Source of the DNA: Roseburia sp. | GTDB taxonomy: Bacteria; Bacillota; Clostridia; Lachnospirales; Lachnospiraceae | DNA length: 12,576 nt | Reading direction: 5' to 3' | NCBI GenBank assembly: GCA_017626625.1 | Contig: JAGAIK010000434.1 | Coordinates: forward strand, 1-12,576 | Shown: piece after piece, positions 1-5,592 of the stretch | Layout of the letters: the number at the start of each line of letters is the position of its first letter | Position numbering within the stretch: position 1 is the stretch's first letter | Position numbers and translations under genes: made by a program | The notes under the pieces: generated by a model | The model's database searches: none | Told to the model about the DNA's origin: nothing | Seen by the model: the letters and a program-made list of their open reading frames with translations, nothing else

Positions 1-1
1 C

Positions 2-139
2 CATATGAGACAGTTTTTCGGGTTTGAGTCAACAGCACAGAGTGTCCCGGCAGGATTTGATGGAATGCAGCCGTGGGGAAAGATGTCTGTTGGAACAAGC
101 GTGAAGTGTCTCAGGAAGGAGCTCCTGTCTGGGGAATAG
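2..139 (+). CDS. 3' end of an unidentified gene (partial)
   Basis: The frame starting at base 2 is open from the window edge to a TAG stop at 137-139, giving about 45 residues that end KCLRKELLSGE. The segment is mixed polar and glycine-rich (FFGFES, PAGFDGMQPWGK) with no membrane segment, and I do not recognise its family. A strong intrinsic terminator begins 31 bases after the stop, which is what one expects at the end of a real transcription unit and is the main support for calling it a gene. The start lies outside the window, so length and domain content cannot be judged. Confidence 0.5.
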   Translation, partial: HMRQFFGFESTAQSVPAGFDGMQPWGKMSVGTSVKCLRKELLSGE

Positions 140-170
140 GAATCTCCGGATTTTTCATACGCTTTTTGGA

Positions 171-214
171 CCTTATCAGACATCAGAGAAACAGGATGCT
201 GATAAGGTTTTTTT
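171..214 (+). terminator. Intrinsic terminator
   Basis: CCTTATCAG (171-179) pairs perfectly with CTGATAAGG (199-207). Inside, CATC (181-184) can pair with GATG (195-198) across a single bulged A, leaving a 10-base loop. Seven T follow directly at 208-214. This is a classic Rho-independent terminator and it separates the partial gene at the left edge from the ORFs that follow. Confidence 0.88.
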
Positions 215-244
215 GTACCTATTTTTAAGAAGGAGGATTTGGTT

Positions 245-385
245 ATGGATGCAGTTGTTGATATCAGCAGGACAACCCTGGAGACGGAAAAGAGTGGCTT
301 TCATTATTACCGCGACATTGTATTCCCCACCAGATGGGGAGAGAATAAGCCGGGAAAATTGTATTTGTTAGAGCGGGAAAAATAA
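245..385 (+). CDS. Small hypothetical protein, 46 codons
   Basis: ATG at 245 is preceded by AAGGAGG at 230-236 with an 8-base spacer, an excellent ribosome binding site. The ORF runs 46 codons to TAA at 383-385. The product is soluble and polar, with the aromatic stretch FHYYRDIVFPTRWGENKPG near the C-terminus and no signal peptide or membrane segment. I do not recognise a family. It sits between the terminator at 171-214 and the methyltransferase at 415, 29 bases upstream of that start, so the two may share a transcript. It could be a genuine small protein or the remnant of a larger gene whose other part was lost. The strong ribosome binding site favours translation; conservation is unknown. 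Confidence 0.45.
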   Translation: MDAVVDISRTTLETEKSGFHYYRDIVFPTRWGENKPGKLYLLEREK

Positions 386-414
386 AGGTATGATTTGGCA
401 GGAAGGGAGAAAAA

Positions 415-1197
415 ATGGACTATTTAGAAAATTATTACAGCAGTTATGATGAGGAGGGCAGACTTCTGTCCCGTCACGGGCAGGTGGAATATCTTACCAC
501 CATGAAGTATATTCATGATATTTTAGGCGGGGATAAGAAGAAAAAAATTTTAGAGGCAGGAGCAGGAACCGGACGGTACAGTGTAACGCTGGCGAAGGAA
601 GGCTATTCTGTGGATGCGGTGGAGTTGACAAAGCACAATTTAAAGATTCTTCTTGGAAAACTGGATGGAACTGAAAACATCCGGGCAGTGCAGGGCAACG
701 CACTGGATTTATCCCGCTATGGGGATAACAGCTTTGACGTGACTCTGGTGTTAGGACCGATGTATCATCTTTGCAGTGAGGAGGATAAAAAACAGGCATT
801 GCGGGAAGCGGTGAGGGTGACAAAGTCAGGGGGGTATATTCTGGCTGCCTACTGTATGAATGAGATGGTGGTGATTCAGGAGGTATTCTTAAACGGTTCC
901 CTGGAGAGATGTCTTGAGAGGGGAATGCTGACAGAGGATTTCCACTGCGTTTCAAAACCGGAGGATTTATTTGAGATGGTGCGGGTGGAGGATATTTTTG
1001 CACTGACGAAAGATTTGCCTGTCACACGGGAAAAGTTAATTGCTACGGACGGAGCTGCCAGTTATCTGCGTTCTTATATTGACGGACTGGATGATAAAAT
1101 GTTTGACTACTGGCTCAAATTTCATTTTGCCACCTGTGAGCGGCAGGATTTGATTGGGGCGACAAACCACAGTCTGGATATTTTGCGGAAAAAATAG
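415..1197 (+). CDS. Class I SAM-dependent methyltransferase
   Basis: This 260-residue protein has the Rossmann-like SAM-binding fold of class I methyltransferases. Motif I is visible as ILEAGAGTGRYS (residues 45-56), followed by the acidic residue at the end of strand 2 in VDAVELT (E70). A post-I motif, NALDLSRYGDNSFD, leads into motif IV-like VLGPMYHLC, and the strand after it is GGYILAAYC. This pattern is that of the methyltransferase 11/25 group, which acts on small molecules or on RNA/protein; the substrate cannot be read from sequence. The protein is soluble, without signal peptide. A purine-rich ribosome binding site (GGAAGGGAG, 401-409) supports the ATG at 415. No dedicated promoter is obvious. 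A 13-bp hairpin follows the stop, so it ends its transcription unit. Confidence 0.9.
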   Translation: MDYLENYYSSYDEEGRLLSRHGQVEYLTTMKYIHDILGGDKKKKILEAGAGTGRYSVTLAKEGYSVDAVELTKHNLKILLGKLDGTENIRAVQGNALDLSRYGDNSFDVTLVLGPMYHLCSEEDKKQALREAVRVTKSGGYILAAYCMNEMVVIQEVFLNGSLERCLERGMLTEDFHCVSKPEDLFEMVRVEDIFALTKDLPVTREKLIATDGAASYLRSYIDGLDDKMFDYWLKFHFATCERQDLIGATNHSLDILRKK

Positions 1198-1231
1198 AAA
1201 ATTTACAATAGAAGAAATGGGGTAATGATAG

Positions 1232-1270
1232 TAGGGAAGTTTCAATGGACTTATGAAACTTCCCTATTTA
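1232..1270 (+). terminator. Hairpin terminator after the methyltransferase
   Basis: TAGGGAAGTTTCA (1232-1244) is the perfect reverse complement of TGAAACTTCCCTA (1254-1266), with a 9-base loop. The 3' flank is TTTATTGTT, a weak and interrupted T tract. Position right after the methyltransferase stop and before a new promoter supports a terminator role, though efficiency may be modest. Confidence 0.72.
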
Positions 1271-1290
1271 TTGTTCCCTTATCGGAACAA
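1271..1290. repeat. Short inverted repeat, possible operator
   Basis: TTGTTCC (1271-1277) and GGAACAA (1284-1290) form a perfect 7-bp inverted repeat around a 6-base centre. It lies just after the terminator hairpin and 30 bases upstream of the -35 box of the next promoter. It could be a regulator site or an extension of the terminator region; nothing identifies a binding protein. Confidence 0.3.
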
Positions 1291-1302
1291 AATGTGTAGT
1301 TC

Positions 1303-1335
1303 GGTTAAACGATTAAACGTTGACAAACTTTAAAC
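1303..1335 (+). promoter_or_regulatory. TTAAAC repeats overlapping a promoter (candidate operator)
   Basis: The hexamer TTAAAC occurs three times in 31 bases: 1305-1310, 1313-1318 and 1330-1335. The first two are tandem 8-bp units (GGTTAAAC, GATTAAAC) directly upstream of the -35 box, and the third lies in the -35/-10 spacer. Such placement fits binding by a repressor, and the first gene of the cassette encodes a winged-helix-like protein that could be the ligand. This is inference; the AT-rich context makes chance recurrence possible. Confidence 0.3.
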
Positions 1336-1348
1336 AATAGGATAGAAT
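1320..1348 (+). promoter_or_regulatory. Sigma-A type promoter of the HTH/methyltransferase-like/DUF4062 cassette
   Basis: The -35 box TTGACA (1320-1325) is a perfect consensus match. The -10 box TAGAAT (1343-1348) matches 5 of 6 bases, and the spacer is exactly 17 bases. Transcription would start near 1355, about 28 bases upstream of the TTG start at 1383. It is the best housekeeping promoter in the window, which argues that the cassette is expressed on its own. Confidence 0.82.
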
Positions 1349-1382
1349 AAAGGAAAAAGCAAGGGTAGGAGGAGAAACGCAG

Positions 1383-1817
1383 TTGTCTGTCATTAAATTT
1401 TCTTCTAATGCGGAAGAATTAAGGTACTTTATGGAGCAGTTGTTAGAGGATGGGAAAGTGCATTCTATTCAGGAGATAAAAGAGTATGTAGAGGGACATT
1501 CTTCTCATTATGAGGATTTCACAGAGGGTATGTATTCCGGTGCAATCCGCAGCCTGGTGCAAAACAGTAAGGGAAAATATGCAGGGGTTGCCAGAGGGAA
1601 GTATCAATTAGTAAATTCTGCGGAGGATAGCGATACAGAAATCAGGCTTCAGGAGAATGTGCTGCAGATGTTAGATGATTTTTGTGAAAAGTTAGAGAGC
1701 GCATGTACGATTAATCTTATGAATGTGGATGAAAGAGATTTGAAGGTGGCACAAAAAACAGCGGAGATAATAAGCATTTTAGAGAAAAAGAAGCGGGAGA
1801 TAGAAAGGCTGAGATAA
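1383..1817 (+). CDS. Small winged-helix-like protein with helical C-terminus
   Basis: This 144-residue protein has an N-terminal half (about residues 6-80) reading as a winged helix: helix LRYFMEQLLEDG, then VHSIQEIKEYVEGH, a third helix around EGMYSGAIRSLVQN, and a hairpin-like wing in KYAGVARGKYQLV. This resembles HARE-HTH or restriction-system N-terminal helix-turn-helix modules. The C-terminal half (about 85-144) is helical and ends in a lysine/glutamate-rich coil (ILEKKKREIERLR). The start is TTG at 1383, with AGGAGG at 1367-1372 and a 10-base spacer; no better in-frame start exists nearby. It is the first gene behind the promoter at 1320-1348 and precedes the methyltransferase-like gene by about 150 bases. 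A DNA-binding regulator or adaptor role is likely but unproven. There is no signal peptide. Confidence 0.7.
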   Translation: MSVIKFSSNAEELRYFMEQLLEDGKVHSIQEIKEYVEGHSSHYEDFTEGMYSGAIRSLVQNSKGKYAGVARGKYQLVNSAEDSDTEIRLQENVLQMLDDFCEKLESACTINLMNVDERDLKVAQKTAEIISILEKKKREIERLR

Positions 1818-1824
1818 GACAGTA

Positions 1825-1942
1825 CAGGAAGGAGGAAGTGTAACATATTTTGAGGCAGAAGAGCGGGAAGTAAAAGCACGGAGCCAGAGGGGCACAGGAA
1901 GGATGGAGAGAAAGATAATTTGAAGCGGAAGAGCCGGAAATA
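1825..1942 (+). repeat. Imperfect tandem duplication with a 70-bp period
   Basis: Bases 1825-1872 and 1895-1942 align without gaps at an offset of exactly 70 bases, with 38 of 48 positions identical by hand count. Both copies start CAGGAAGGA and contain a TTTGA(G/A)GC(A/G)GAAGAGC block. The repeat fills most of the non-coding stretch between the winged-helix gene and the methyltransferase-like gene. Neither copy carries an ORF longer than a few codons, although the first has a good ribosome-binding-like GGAAGGAGG. It may be a decayed duplication or a regulatory spacer. Confidence 0.5.
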
Positions 1943-1969
1943 GTAGGATTGGGATTGTGGAGAAAATAT

Positions 1970-2467
1970 ATGGAAAAAACGGTAGTGGTGCTAAATGATG
2001 AACTTGGAGGAATGGCATACGCATATCAGAGTGCGGGATTTAAAGTGCTGTGTGATGTTGTGCCGAATGAAGAAAGCATATGGATTGCAGAGAAAAATTT
2101 ACAGGATAAGTGGAATATTCAGATATGTAAATTGTCAGAGGAAGCTTATATGGAATTGCCTGAGGCTTCGGTATTAGTGGGAAGGCTTCCATTGCTTCGT
2201 GGTTCTATAACAAAATATATGGATTATGTTAAAAAAACTTATTTTGAGTATATAAAAAAATATTTACCGGAAGTGTTTTGTATAGAAGCGCTGGAAGGTT
2301 ATAGTGTGGGCAGAAAACTGGAAGCAATGGAAGAACTGGGAGAATTGTGCGATAACCATGGATATAAAATTTATATACAAACTCTGAGAACGCAAGATAT
2401 AACGGGGCTGCCTGTGAGGGGAAAACGTCTGTATATAGTAGGCTGCAAAAAAAAAGACAGAATTTGA
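1970..2467 (+). CDS. Degenerate DNA C5-cytosine methyltransferase-like protein, N-terminal part (frameshifted)
   Basis: The 165-residue product follows the order of a C5-cytosine DNA methyltransferase up to motif VIII. Motif I is VVVLNDELGGMAYAYQSAGF (family pattern DLFAGxGG...AGF), motif II is CDVVPNEESI, and a motif VIII-like segment GLPVRGKRLYIVGCKK lies at the end. Key residues are missing: the motif IV GPPCQ is replaced by GRLPLLRG, so the catalytic cysteine is absent; the motif VI ENV appears as EAL; motif VIII has lost QxRxR. It is therefore probably unable to methylate DNA. The frame ends at TGA 2465-2467 just after nine A (2447-2455), while motifs IX and X continue in another frame downstream. 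ATG 1970, with GGAG at 1959-1962, is preferred over an in-frame TTG at 1949 with no clear ribosome binding site. It could be a pseudogene, a slippage-expressed gene, or a non-catalytic DNA-binding protein. Confidence 0.72.
   Translation: MEKTVVVLNDELGGMAYAYQSAGFKVLCDVVPNEESIWIAEKNLQDKWNIQICKLSEEAYMELPEASVLVGRLPLLRGSITKYMDYVKKTYFEYIKKYLPEVFCIEALEGYSVGRKLEAMEELGELCDNHGYKIYIQTLRTQDITGLPVRGKRLYIVGCKKKDRI
2447..2455 (+). other. Homopolymer of nine A at the frame junction (slippage site or mutation)
   Basis: The run of nine A is the point where the methyltransferase-like reading must change frame. With eight A the sequence reads GCKKKTEFEFFYGNREKEA without a stop and joins motifs I-VIII to motifs IX-X. 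With nine A the ribosome meets TGA at 2465-2467. Runs of this length are known sites of RNA polymerase slippage and of replication-slippage phase variation. A fixed mutation or a homopolymer sequencing error would look identical. Confidence 0.6.
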
Positions 2468-2549
2468 ATTTTTTTATGGCAACAGGGAAAAGGAAGCCAT
2501 TTCATGGGAGGAAATTCTTGACGGGGAGACGGAGGATTTTCGTTGGGAA

Positions 2550-3749
2550 ATGGGGCAAATGAAATATTTAGATTATGTGGGTGACGGTATTTATGACTGG
2601 GAAAGAAATGGTTATCAGAAGTCAGAAACAGTTTATATAGGGTTAAGATATCCTGTACTAGTGAAAGGAGATGCCATCCGTTACTTTTCTAATAGAGAAA
2701 TTGCCAGGCTGAAAGGATATCCCGATGAATATGACTTTACAGGCATGAGCAAATCGAAAGTAAAGAATTGTCTGCGCCGCTCATCTAATGTAAGAATGTG
2801 TTATCTTCTGGCAGAACAGGTAAGACAAGTCCTTTTTGAAGAAGAGAGGCAGAACGGAATAGTGAGCGAGGGGAAAACTACCCACAGTGTATCGGAAATC
2901 ACCCGGATAAAGGAATACAGGAAATCCAAGCCGGAAGGAGACGAAATGGAAAGAAGATTCGACGTATTTGTAAGTTCAACCTACGAAGATTTGATAGAGG
3001 AAAGAAAAGAGATTACCCAGGCGGTGTTAGAATGCGACTGTATGCCGGTAGGTATGGAAATGTTTCCTGCCTCCAATCTGGAACAGTGGGAATTTATAAA
3101 AAGAGTTATCGATAAAGCGGATATTTATCTGGTTGTGATTGCGGGAAAATACGGCACTGTCGGCAGAGATGAGAACGGGAACCGCATGAGCTATACGGAA
3201 ATGGAATTTAATTATGCCCTTGCTTCGGGAAAACCGATATTGGCATTCCAGTACAAAGACATTAATAATCTGACAAGGAGTAAGGTGGAGCTTGATGAGG
3301 AAAAAAGAGAGGCGTTAGAAAAATTCCGGGAAAAGGTACAGAAGGGCAGATTAGTAAAATTTTATTCTAATAAAGATGAACTGAAAGCAAACGTTTTAGG
3401 AAGCTTAAACAGCATCAAAAAGCAGATTACTGCCGGGGGCTGGATTCGGGAAAGCCAGGTGTCTTTTAACGGCAAAAAAGAGCTGGAAGAGAAAGTACAG
3501 AAACTAGAGGGAAACCAGGAAAAATTACTGCAGGAAAAAAGAAAACTGGAAGAAGAAAGAGAAAAAATTCTGTTGCAGCTCAATGAAGCAAACGCAAGAT
3601 ACAGAATGTCACAGGAGAATGAAAATGCGCTAAAAAAGAAGAATGAAAATATCATATTAAAAGCGGCAGATTTTAGTAAAAAGGTAGATTCTATGAGAGA
3701 AGAACTAAACGGGTTATCAGAGGCGCTGAAAGGATTTGAAAGAATATAA
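2550..3749 (+). CDS. C5-methyltransferase C-terminal part fused in frame to a DUF4062 domain and coiled coil
   Basis: The 399-codon ORF has three parts. Residues 1 to about 115 are the end of a C5-cytosine methyltransferase: motif IX is YFSNREIARLKGYPDEYDF (45-63), and a degraded motif X is SSNVRMCYLLAEQVRQVL, lacking the usual GN. Residues about 134-240 are a DUF4062 domain with the hallmarks FDVFVSSTYEDLIEER, GMEMFPAS, KADIYLVVIAGKYG, SYTEMEFNYALASGKPILAF. Residues about 309-399 are a charged coiled coil. DUF4062 is a TIR/nucleoside-deoxyribosyltransferase-like domain often found in bacterial conflict proteins. The frame stays open upstream of 2550 to the nine-A run, so the natural N-terminus probably comes from there by frame change. 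Alternatively GGAGG at 2531-2535 could start ATG 2550 weakly, or DUF4062 could start at ATG 2946 as a 267-residue protein. No clear terminator follows. Confidence 0.8.
   Translation: MGQMKYLDYVGDGIYDWERNGYQKSETVYIGLRYPVLVKGDAIRYFSNREIARLKGYPDEYDFTGMSKSKVKNCLRRSSNVRMCYLLAEQVRQVLFEEERQNGIVSEGKTTHSVSEITRIKEYRKSKPEGDEMERRFDVFVSSTYEDLIEERKEITQAVLECDCMPVGMEMFPASNLEQWEFIKRVIDKADIYLVVIAGKYGTVGRDENGNRMSYTEMEFNYALASGKPILAFQYKDINNLTRSKVELDEEKREALEKFREKVQKGRLVKFYSNKDELKANVLGSLNSIKKQITAGGWIRESQVSFNGKKELEEKVQKLEGNQEKLLQEKRKLEEEREKILLQLNEANARYRMSQENENALKKKNENIILKAADFSKKVDSMREELNGLSEALKGFERI
2935..2948 (+). promoter_or_regulatory. Internal ribosome binding site and ATG for a stand-alone DUF4062 protein
   Basis: AAGGAG (2935-2940) lies 5 bases before ATG 2946, in the same frame as the surrounding ORF. 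The ATG falls exactly at the domain boundary: the DUF4062 domain begins at the next residues (ERRFDVFVSST). This is a better initiation signal than that of ATG 2550. It suggests that the 267-residue DUF4062/coiled-coil protein is made independently, either alone or in addition to a fusion. Confidence 0.6.
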
Positions 3750-3817
3750 AATATTCAGGACATGGAAAAAATGACATGACAGCCTGCCTTTTTAGTTGTG
3801 ACAGGAGGGGGAAGGTC

Positions 3818-3844
3818 TGCGGCTTCATAAAATCTTAAGCCGTA
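3818..3844 (+). terminator. Weak hairpin after the DUF4062 gene
   Basis: TGCGGCTT (3818-3825) can pair with AAGCCGTA (3837-3844), an 8-bp stem with one G-U pair and an 11-base loop. The 3' flank (CCATTCTATTATCTT) is only loosely T-rich, so termination would be weak. The rest of the 194-base gap up to the VanZ gene shows a possible -10 (TATGAT, 3869-3874) without a convincing -35. Confidence 0.3.
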
Positions 3845-3943
3845 CCATTCTATTATCTTAAAAATTTATATGATATTCTAAAAACACCTGATACAGAAAA
3901 AGACCTGGAAATGCTGTCTTTCATTCAGGGAAGGAGGAATATC

Positions 3944-4555
3944 ATGTTTCGATTAGTGGGTATTGCAATGGATGTGCTTCCGGCAGCGGTAATTTTACTT
4001 CCGGTAATAGTGACCTTTCAGATAACTTTGTGGAAACCGGTTTCGTGGCACCGGAACATATGGATGATAATTTTTGCCTTGTATCTGGCAGCGGTATTTT
4101 CGGTGGTGGGGATTCCCAATATTAAGTACATCAGGATAGAACCGCAGTTTAACCTGATACCTGTTGTGGATATTGTCAATGGACCTCTTGGGTATATGAA
4201 AAATACGGTATTAAATATTTTGATGTTTCTGCCCCTTGGTTTTTTGCTTCCGGTCATCTGGAAGGAGTTTTGGAGTTTCAAACGGACGGCGGTATTTGGA
4301 TTTGCGCTCTCCCTTGCCATTGAACTGTCCCAGATATTTACTTACCGCCTCACGGATGTGGACGATTTAATTACCAATACCCTTGGGGCAATTCTGGGAT
4401 ATTATGTTGCAAGGGTAATTTTAAAGAAAACCAAGACAGATACGGCGGTAAGCGGGAGATGCTGCGAACTGGCGGTGTTGCTAGGGAGTACCCTGCTGGT
4501 GATGTTTTTTGCACAGCCCTATATTTCTTCCTGGCTATGGGACATGGTGATTTAA
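3944..4555 (+). CDS. VanZ-family membrane protein
   Basis: The 203-residue protein is strongly hydrophobic with about five membrane segments. It carries the VanZ-family signature: the segment NLIPVVDIVNGPLGYMKNTV, then LNILMFLPLGFLLPVIW, and after a further membrane helix the SQIFTYRLTDVDDLITNTLG block with its acidic VDD. The founding member, VanZ, gives low-level teicoplanin resistance, but most VanZ-like proteins have unknown function, so no resistance role should be assumed. ATG 3944 is chosen because AAGGAGG (3931-3937) sits 6 bases upstream; an earlier in-frame ATG at 3911 lacks a ribosome binding site. The gene stands alone, 194 bases after the DUF4062 gene and 113 bases before the EamA gene. 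Confidence 0.85.
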   Translation: MFRLVGIAMDVLPAAVILLPVIVTFQITLWKPVSWHRNIWMIIFALYLAAVFSVVGIPNIKYIRIEPQFNLIPVVDIVNGPLGYMKNTVLNILMFLPLGFLLPVIWKEFWSFKRTAVFGFALSLAIELSQIFTYRLTDVDDLITNTLGAILGYYVARVILKKTKTDTAVSGRCCELAVLLGSTLLVMFFAQPYISSWLWDMVI

Positions 4556-4668
4556 GAAAATGACGGAAATTTGGGAATAGTGTAATATTTTGTATACAAC
4601 CGATATAGAATGGAGTAAAATTAGAAGTGCTGAAAGATGAAATGTTAATGTAGAGGGAGGCATGTTTC

Positions 4669-5082
4669 ATGTGGTTTGTATTTGCAATTTTATCGGCGGT
4701 GTTTGCGGCACTGACTTCCATTCTGGCGAAGGTGGGAATTGACGGCGTAAATTCCAATCTGGCTACGGCAATCCGTACCGTGGTGGTGTTGGCGATGGCA
4801 TGGGGAATGGTTTTTCTTACCAATGCTCAGGGCGGGATTTCTTCCATTACCAAAAAAAGCTGGCTGTTTCTGATTTTGTCCGGGCTTGCCACAGGCGCAT
4901 CGTGGCTTTGCTATTATAAGGCATTGCAGATGGGGGACGCATCAAAGGTGGTGCCGATTGATAAACTCAGTGTGGTGATTACGCTGGTGCTGGCGTTTGT
5001 ATTCCTGCATGAGGAGTTTACGGCAAAATCACTGGTTGGGGCAGTTCTTATTACGGCGGGAACGCTGGTGATGGTTTTGTAA
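4669..5082 (+). CDS. Half-size EamA/DMT-family transporter
   Basis: This 137-residue integral membrane protein corresponds to one EamA repeat of the drug/metabolite transporter superfamily. About four to five hydrophobic segments are visible: WFVFAILSAVFAALTSILAK, ATAIRTVVVLAMAWGMVFL, SWLFLILSGLATGASWLCYY, VVITLVLAFVFL and GAVLITAGTLVMVL. Hallmarks are ALTSILAKVGI at the N-terminus, SWLCYYKALQMGDASKVVPIDKLS, and the closing FLHEEFTAKSLVGAVLI. Typical EamA transporters have two such repeats in about 300 residues, so this form must work as a dimer, like small multidrug resistance proteins; single-repeat members are common in Clostridia. The substrate is unknown. GAGGGAGG (4653-4660) precedes ATG 4669 by 8 bases. 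Upstream there is only a weak promoter-like pattern. Confidence 0.88.
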   Translation: MWFVFAILSAVFAALTSILAKVGIDGVNSNLATAIRTVVVLAMAWGMVFLTNAQGGISSITKKSWLFLILSGLATGASWLCYYKALQMGDASKVVPIDKLSVVITLVLAFVFLHEEFTAKSLVGAVLITAGTLVMVL

Positions 5083-5091
5083 GAAATCTCC

Positions 5092-5120
5092 TTGCACAAT
5101 AGGACAAAGTGTGTTATGGT
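5092..5120 (+). promoter_or_regulatory. Promoter of the cobalamin-riboswitch operon
   Basis: TTGCAC (5092-5097) and TATGGT (5115-5120) are separated by exactly 17 bases, and TG at 5112-5113 forms an extended -10. Transcription would begin near 5127, just upstream of the first riboswitch stem at 5144. The position right before the riboswitch gives strong contextual support. Confidence 0.75.
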
Positions 5121-5143
5121 AATACGCAGTTGAATATGTAACA

Positions 5144-5310
5144 GCAGGTGTCAGACAAGATAAGACATATTTTTTATCTGGGTCTGGTGAAAAGGGAAAC
5201 AGGTGCGAATCCTGTACGAACTCGTCACTGTATTTAGGGAGCGAAGCCGAAATATCACTGGGAAACCGGGAAGATGGCAGATGCGATGAACTATAAGCCA
5301 GGAGACCTGC
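5144..5310 (+). promoter_or_regulatory. Cobalamin (AdoCbl) riboswitch aptamer
   Basis: The closing stem pairs GCAGGT (5144-5149) with ACCTGC (5305-5310). A second stem is CAGAC (5152-5156) with GTCTG (5182-5186), extended by AGATAA/TTATCT (5158-5163, 5174-5179). Conserved core blocks follow in the right order: GGTGAAAAGGGAA near 5186, CAGGTGCGAATCCTG, GGGAGCGAAGCC, CACTGGGAAACCGGGAAGATGGC, and the B12 box AAGCCAGGAGACCTGC at 5295-5310. This is an unambiguous member of the cobalamin riboswitch family. Binding of a cobalamin in the 5' leader normally turns off the downstream genes, so the operon is predicted to be expressed when cobalamin is scarce. Confidence 0.96.
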
Positions 5311-5324
5311 CTGACTGTTGTACG

Positions 5325-5339
5325 GGAACTGACAGTTCC
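5325..5339 (+). other. Short hairpin in the riboswitch expression platform
   Basis: GGAACT (5325-5330) and AGTTCC (5334-5339) form a tight 6-bp stem with loop GAC, directly downstream of the closing stem of the aptamer. In cobalamin riboswitches a 3' hairpin here often makes a loop-loop contact with the aptamer; whether this one does cannot be decided by eye. Confidence 0.45.
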
Positions 5340-5405
5340 GGGCCACGAGTAATTGGTTGTACGTGTAAAATGTTTGCAAGGATTTGCTGCGCAGAATATT
5401 ATACG

Positions 5406-5440
5406 GGAGACCTTTACCCATTTTGGTAAAGGTCTCCTTG
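5406..5440 (+). terminator. Hairpin of the riboswitch expression platform (likely regulated terminator)
   Basis: GGAGACCTTTACC (5406-5418) is the perfect reverse complement of GGTAAAGGTCTCC (5425-5437), a 13-bp stem with a 6-base CATTTT loop. Only TTGATATTA follows, a poor T tract, so termination may be inefficient. The 3' arm AGGTCTCC (5430-5437) is also complementary to the B12-box bases GGAGACCT (5301-5308), which gives a plausible alternative structure. The first gene's ribosome binding site is about 140 bases further on, arguing for control of termination rather than direct masking. Confidence 0.65.
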
Positions 5441-5592
5441 ATATTACGGAAAAATTATCTGAATGCGTGAAACAGTAAAGCAGTGCAGGTCTTTTTTGTG
5501 TACTCTTTTCCATGGCGGGAACACTGTTGTTTTCCGGCATATTCCTATCACACAGATGCCGGAGGCATCAGAACATGGAGGAAAAGGAACTT

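Noticed and set aside
494..1003. Long reverse-strand ORF opposite the methyltransferase, and the many other minus-strand ORFs across the window
   Set aside because: They lie opposite confident + strand genes, are rich in Pro/Ser/Leu as expected for antisense shadows of purine-rich genes, and lack family features.
3944..4555. Reading the VanZ-family gene as glycopeptide resistance
   Set aside because: No other van genes are present and most VanZ-like proteins have no proven resistance role.
4571..4611. Promoter-like TTGGGA/TATACA (16-base spacer), palindrome TTGTATACAA (4590-4599) and TAGAAT before the EamA gene
   Set aside because: Both boxes match consensus only 4 of 6, TAGAAT has no partner -35, and a 10-bp palindrome in AT-rich DNA is weak evidence. 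An EamA promoter probably exists here but cannot be placed.
5555..5569. Small hairpin GATGCC/GGCATC just upstream of the CbiK ribosome binding site, with GGAGG in its loop region
   Set aside because: Six base pairs with a 3-base loop can occur by chance; no ATG follows the GGAGG at proper spacing, and no link to the riboswitch is visible.
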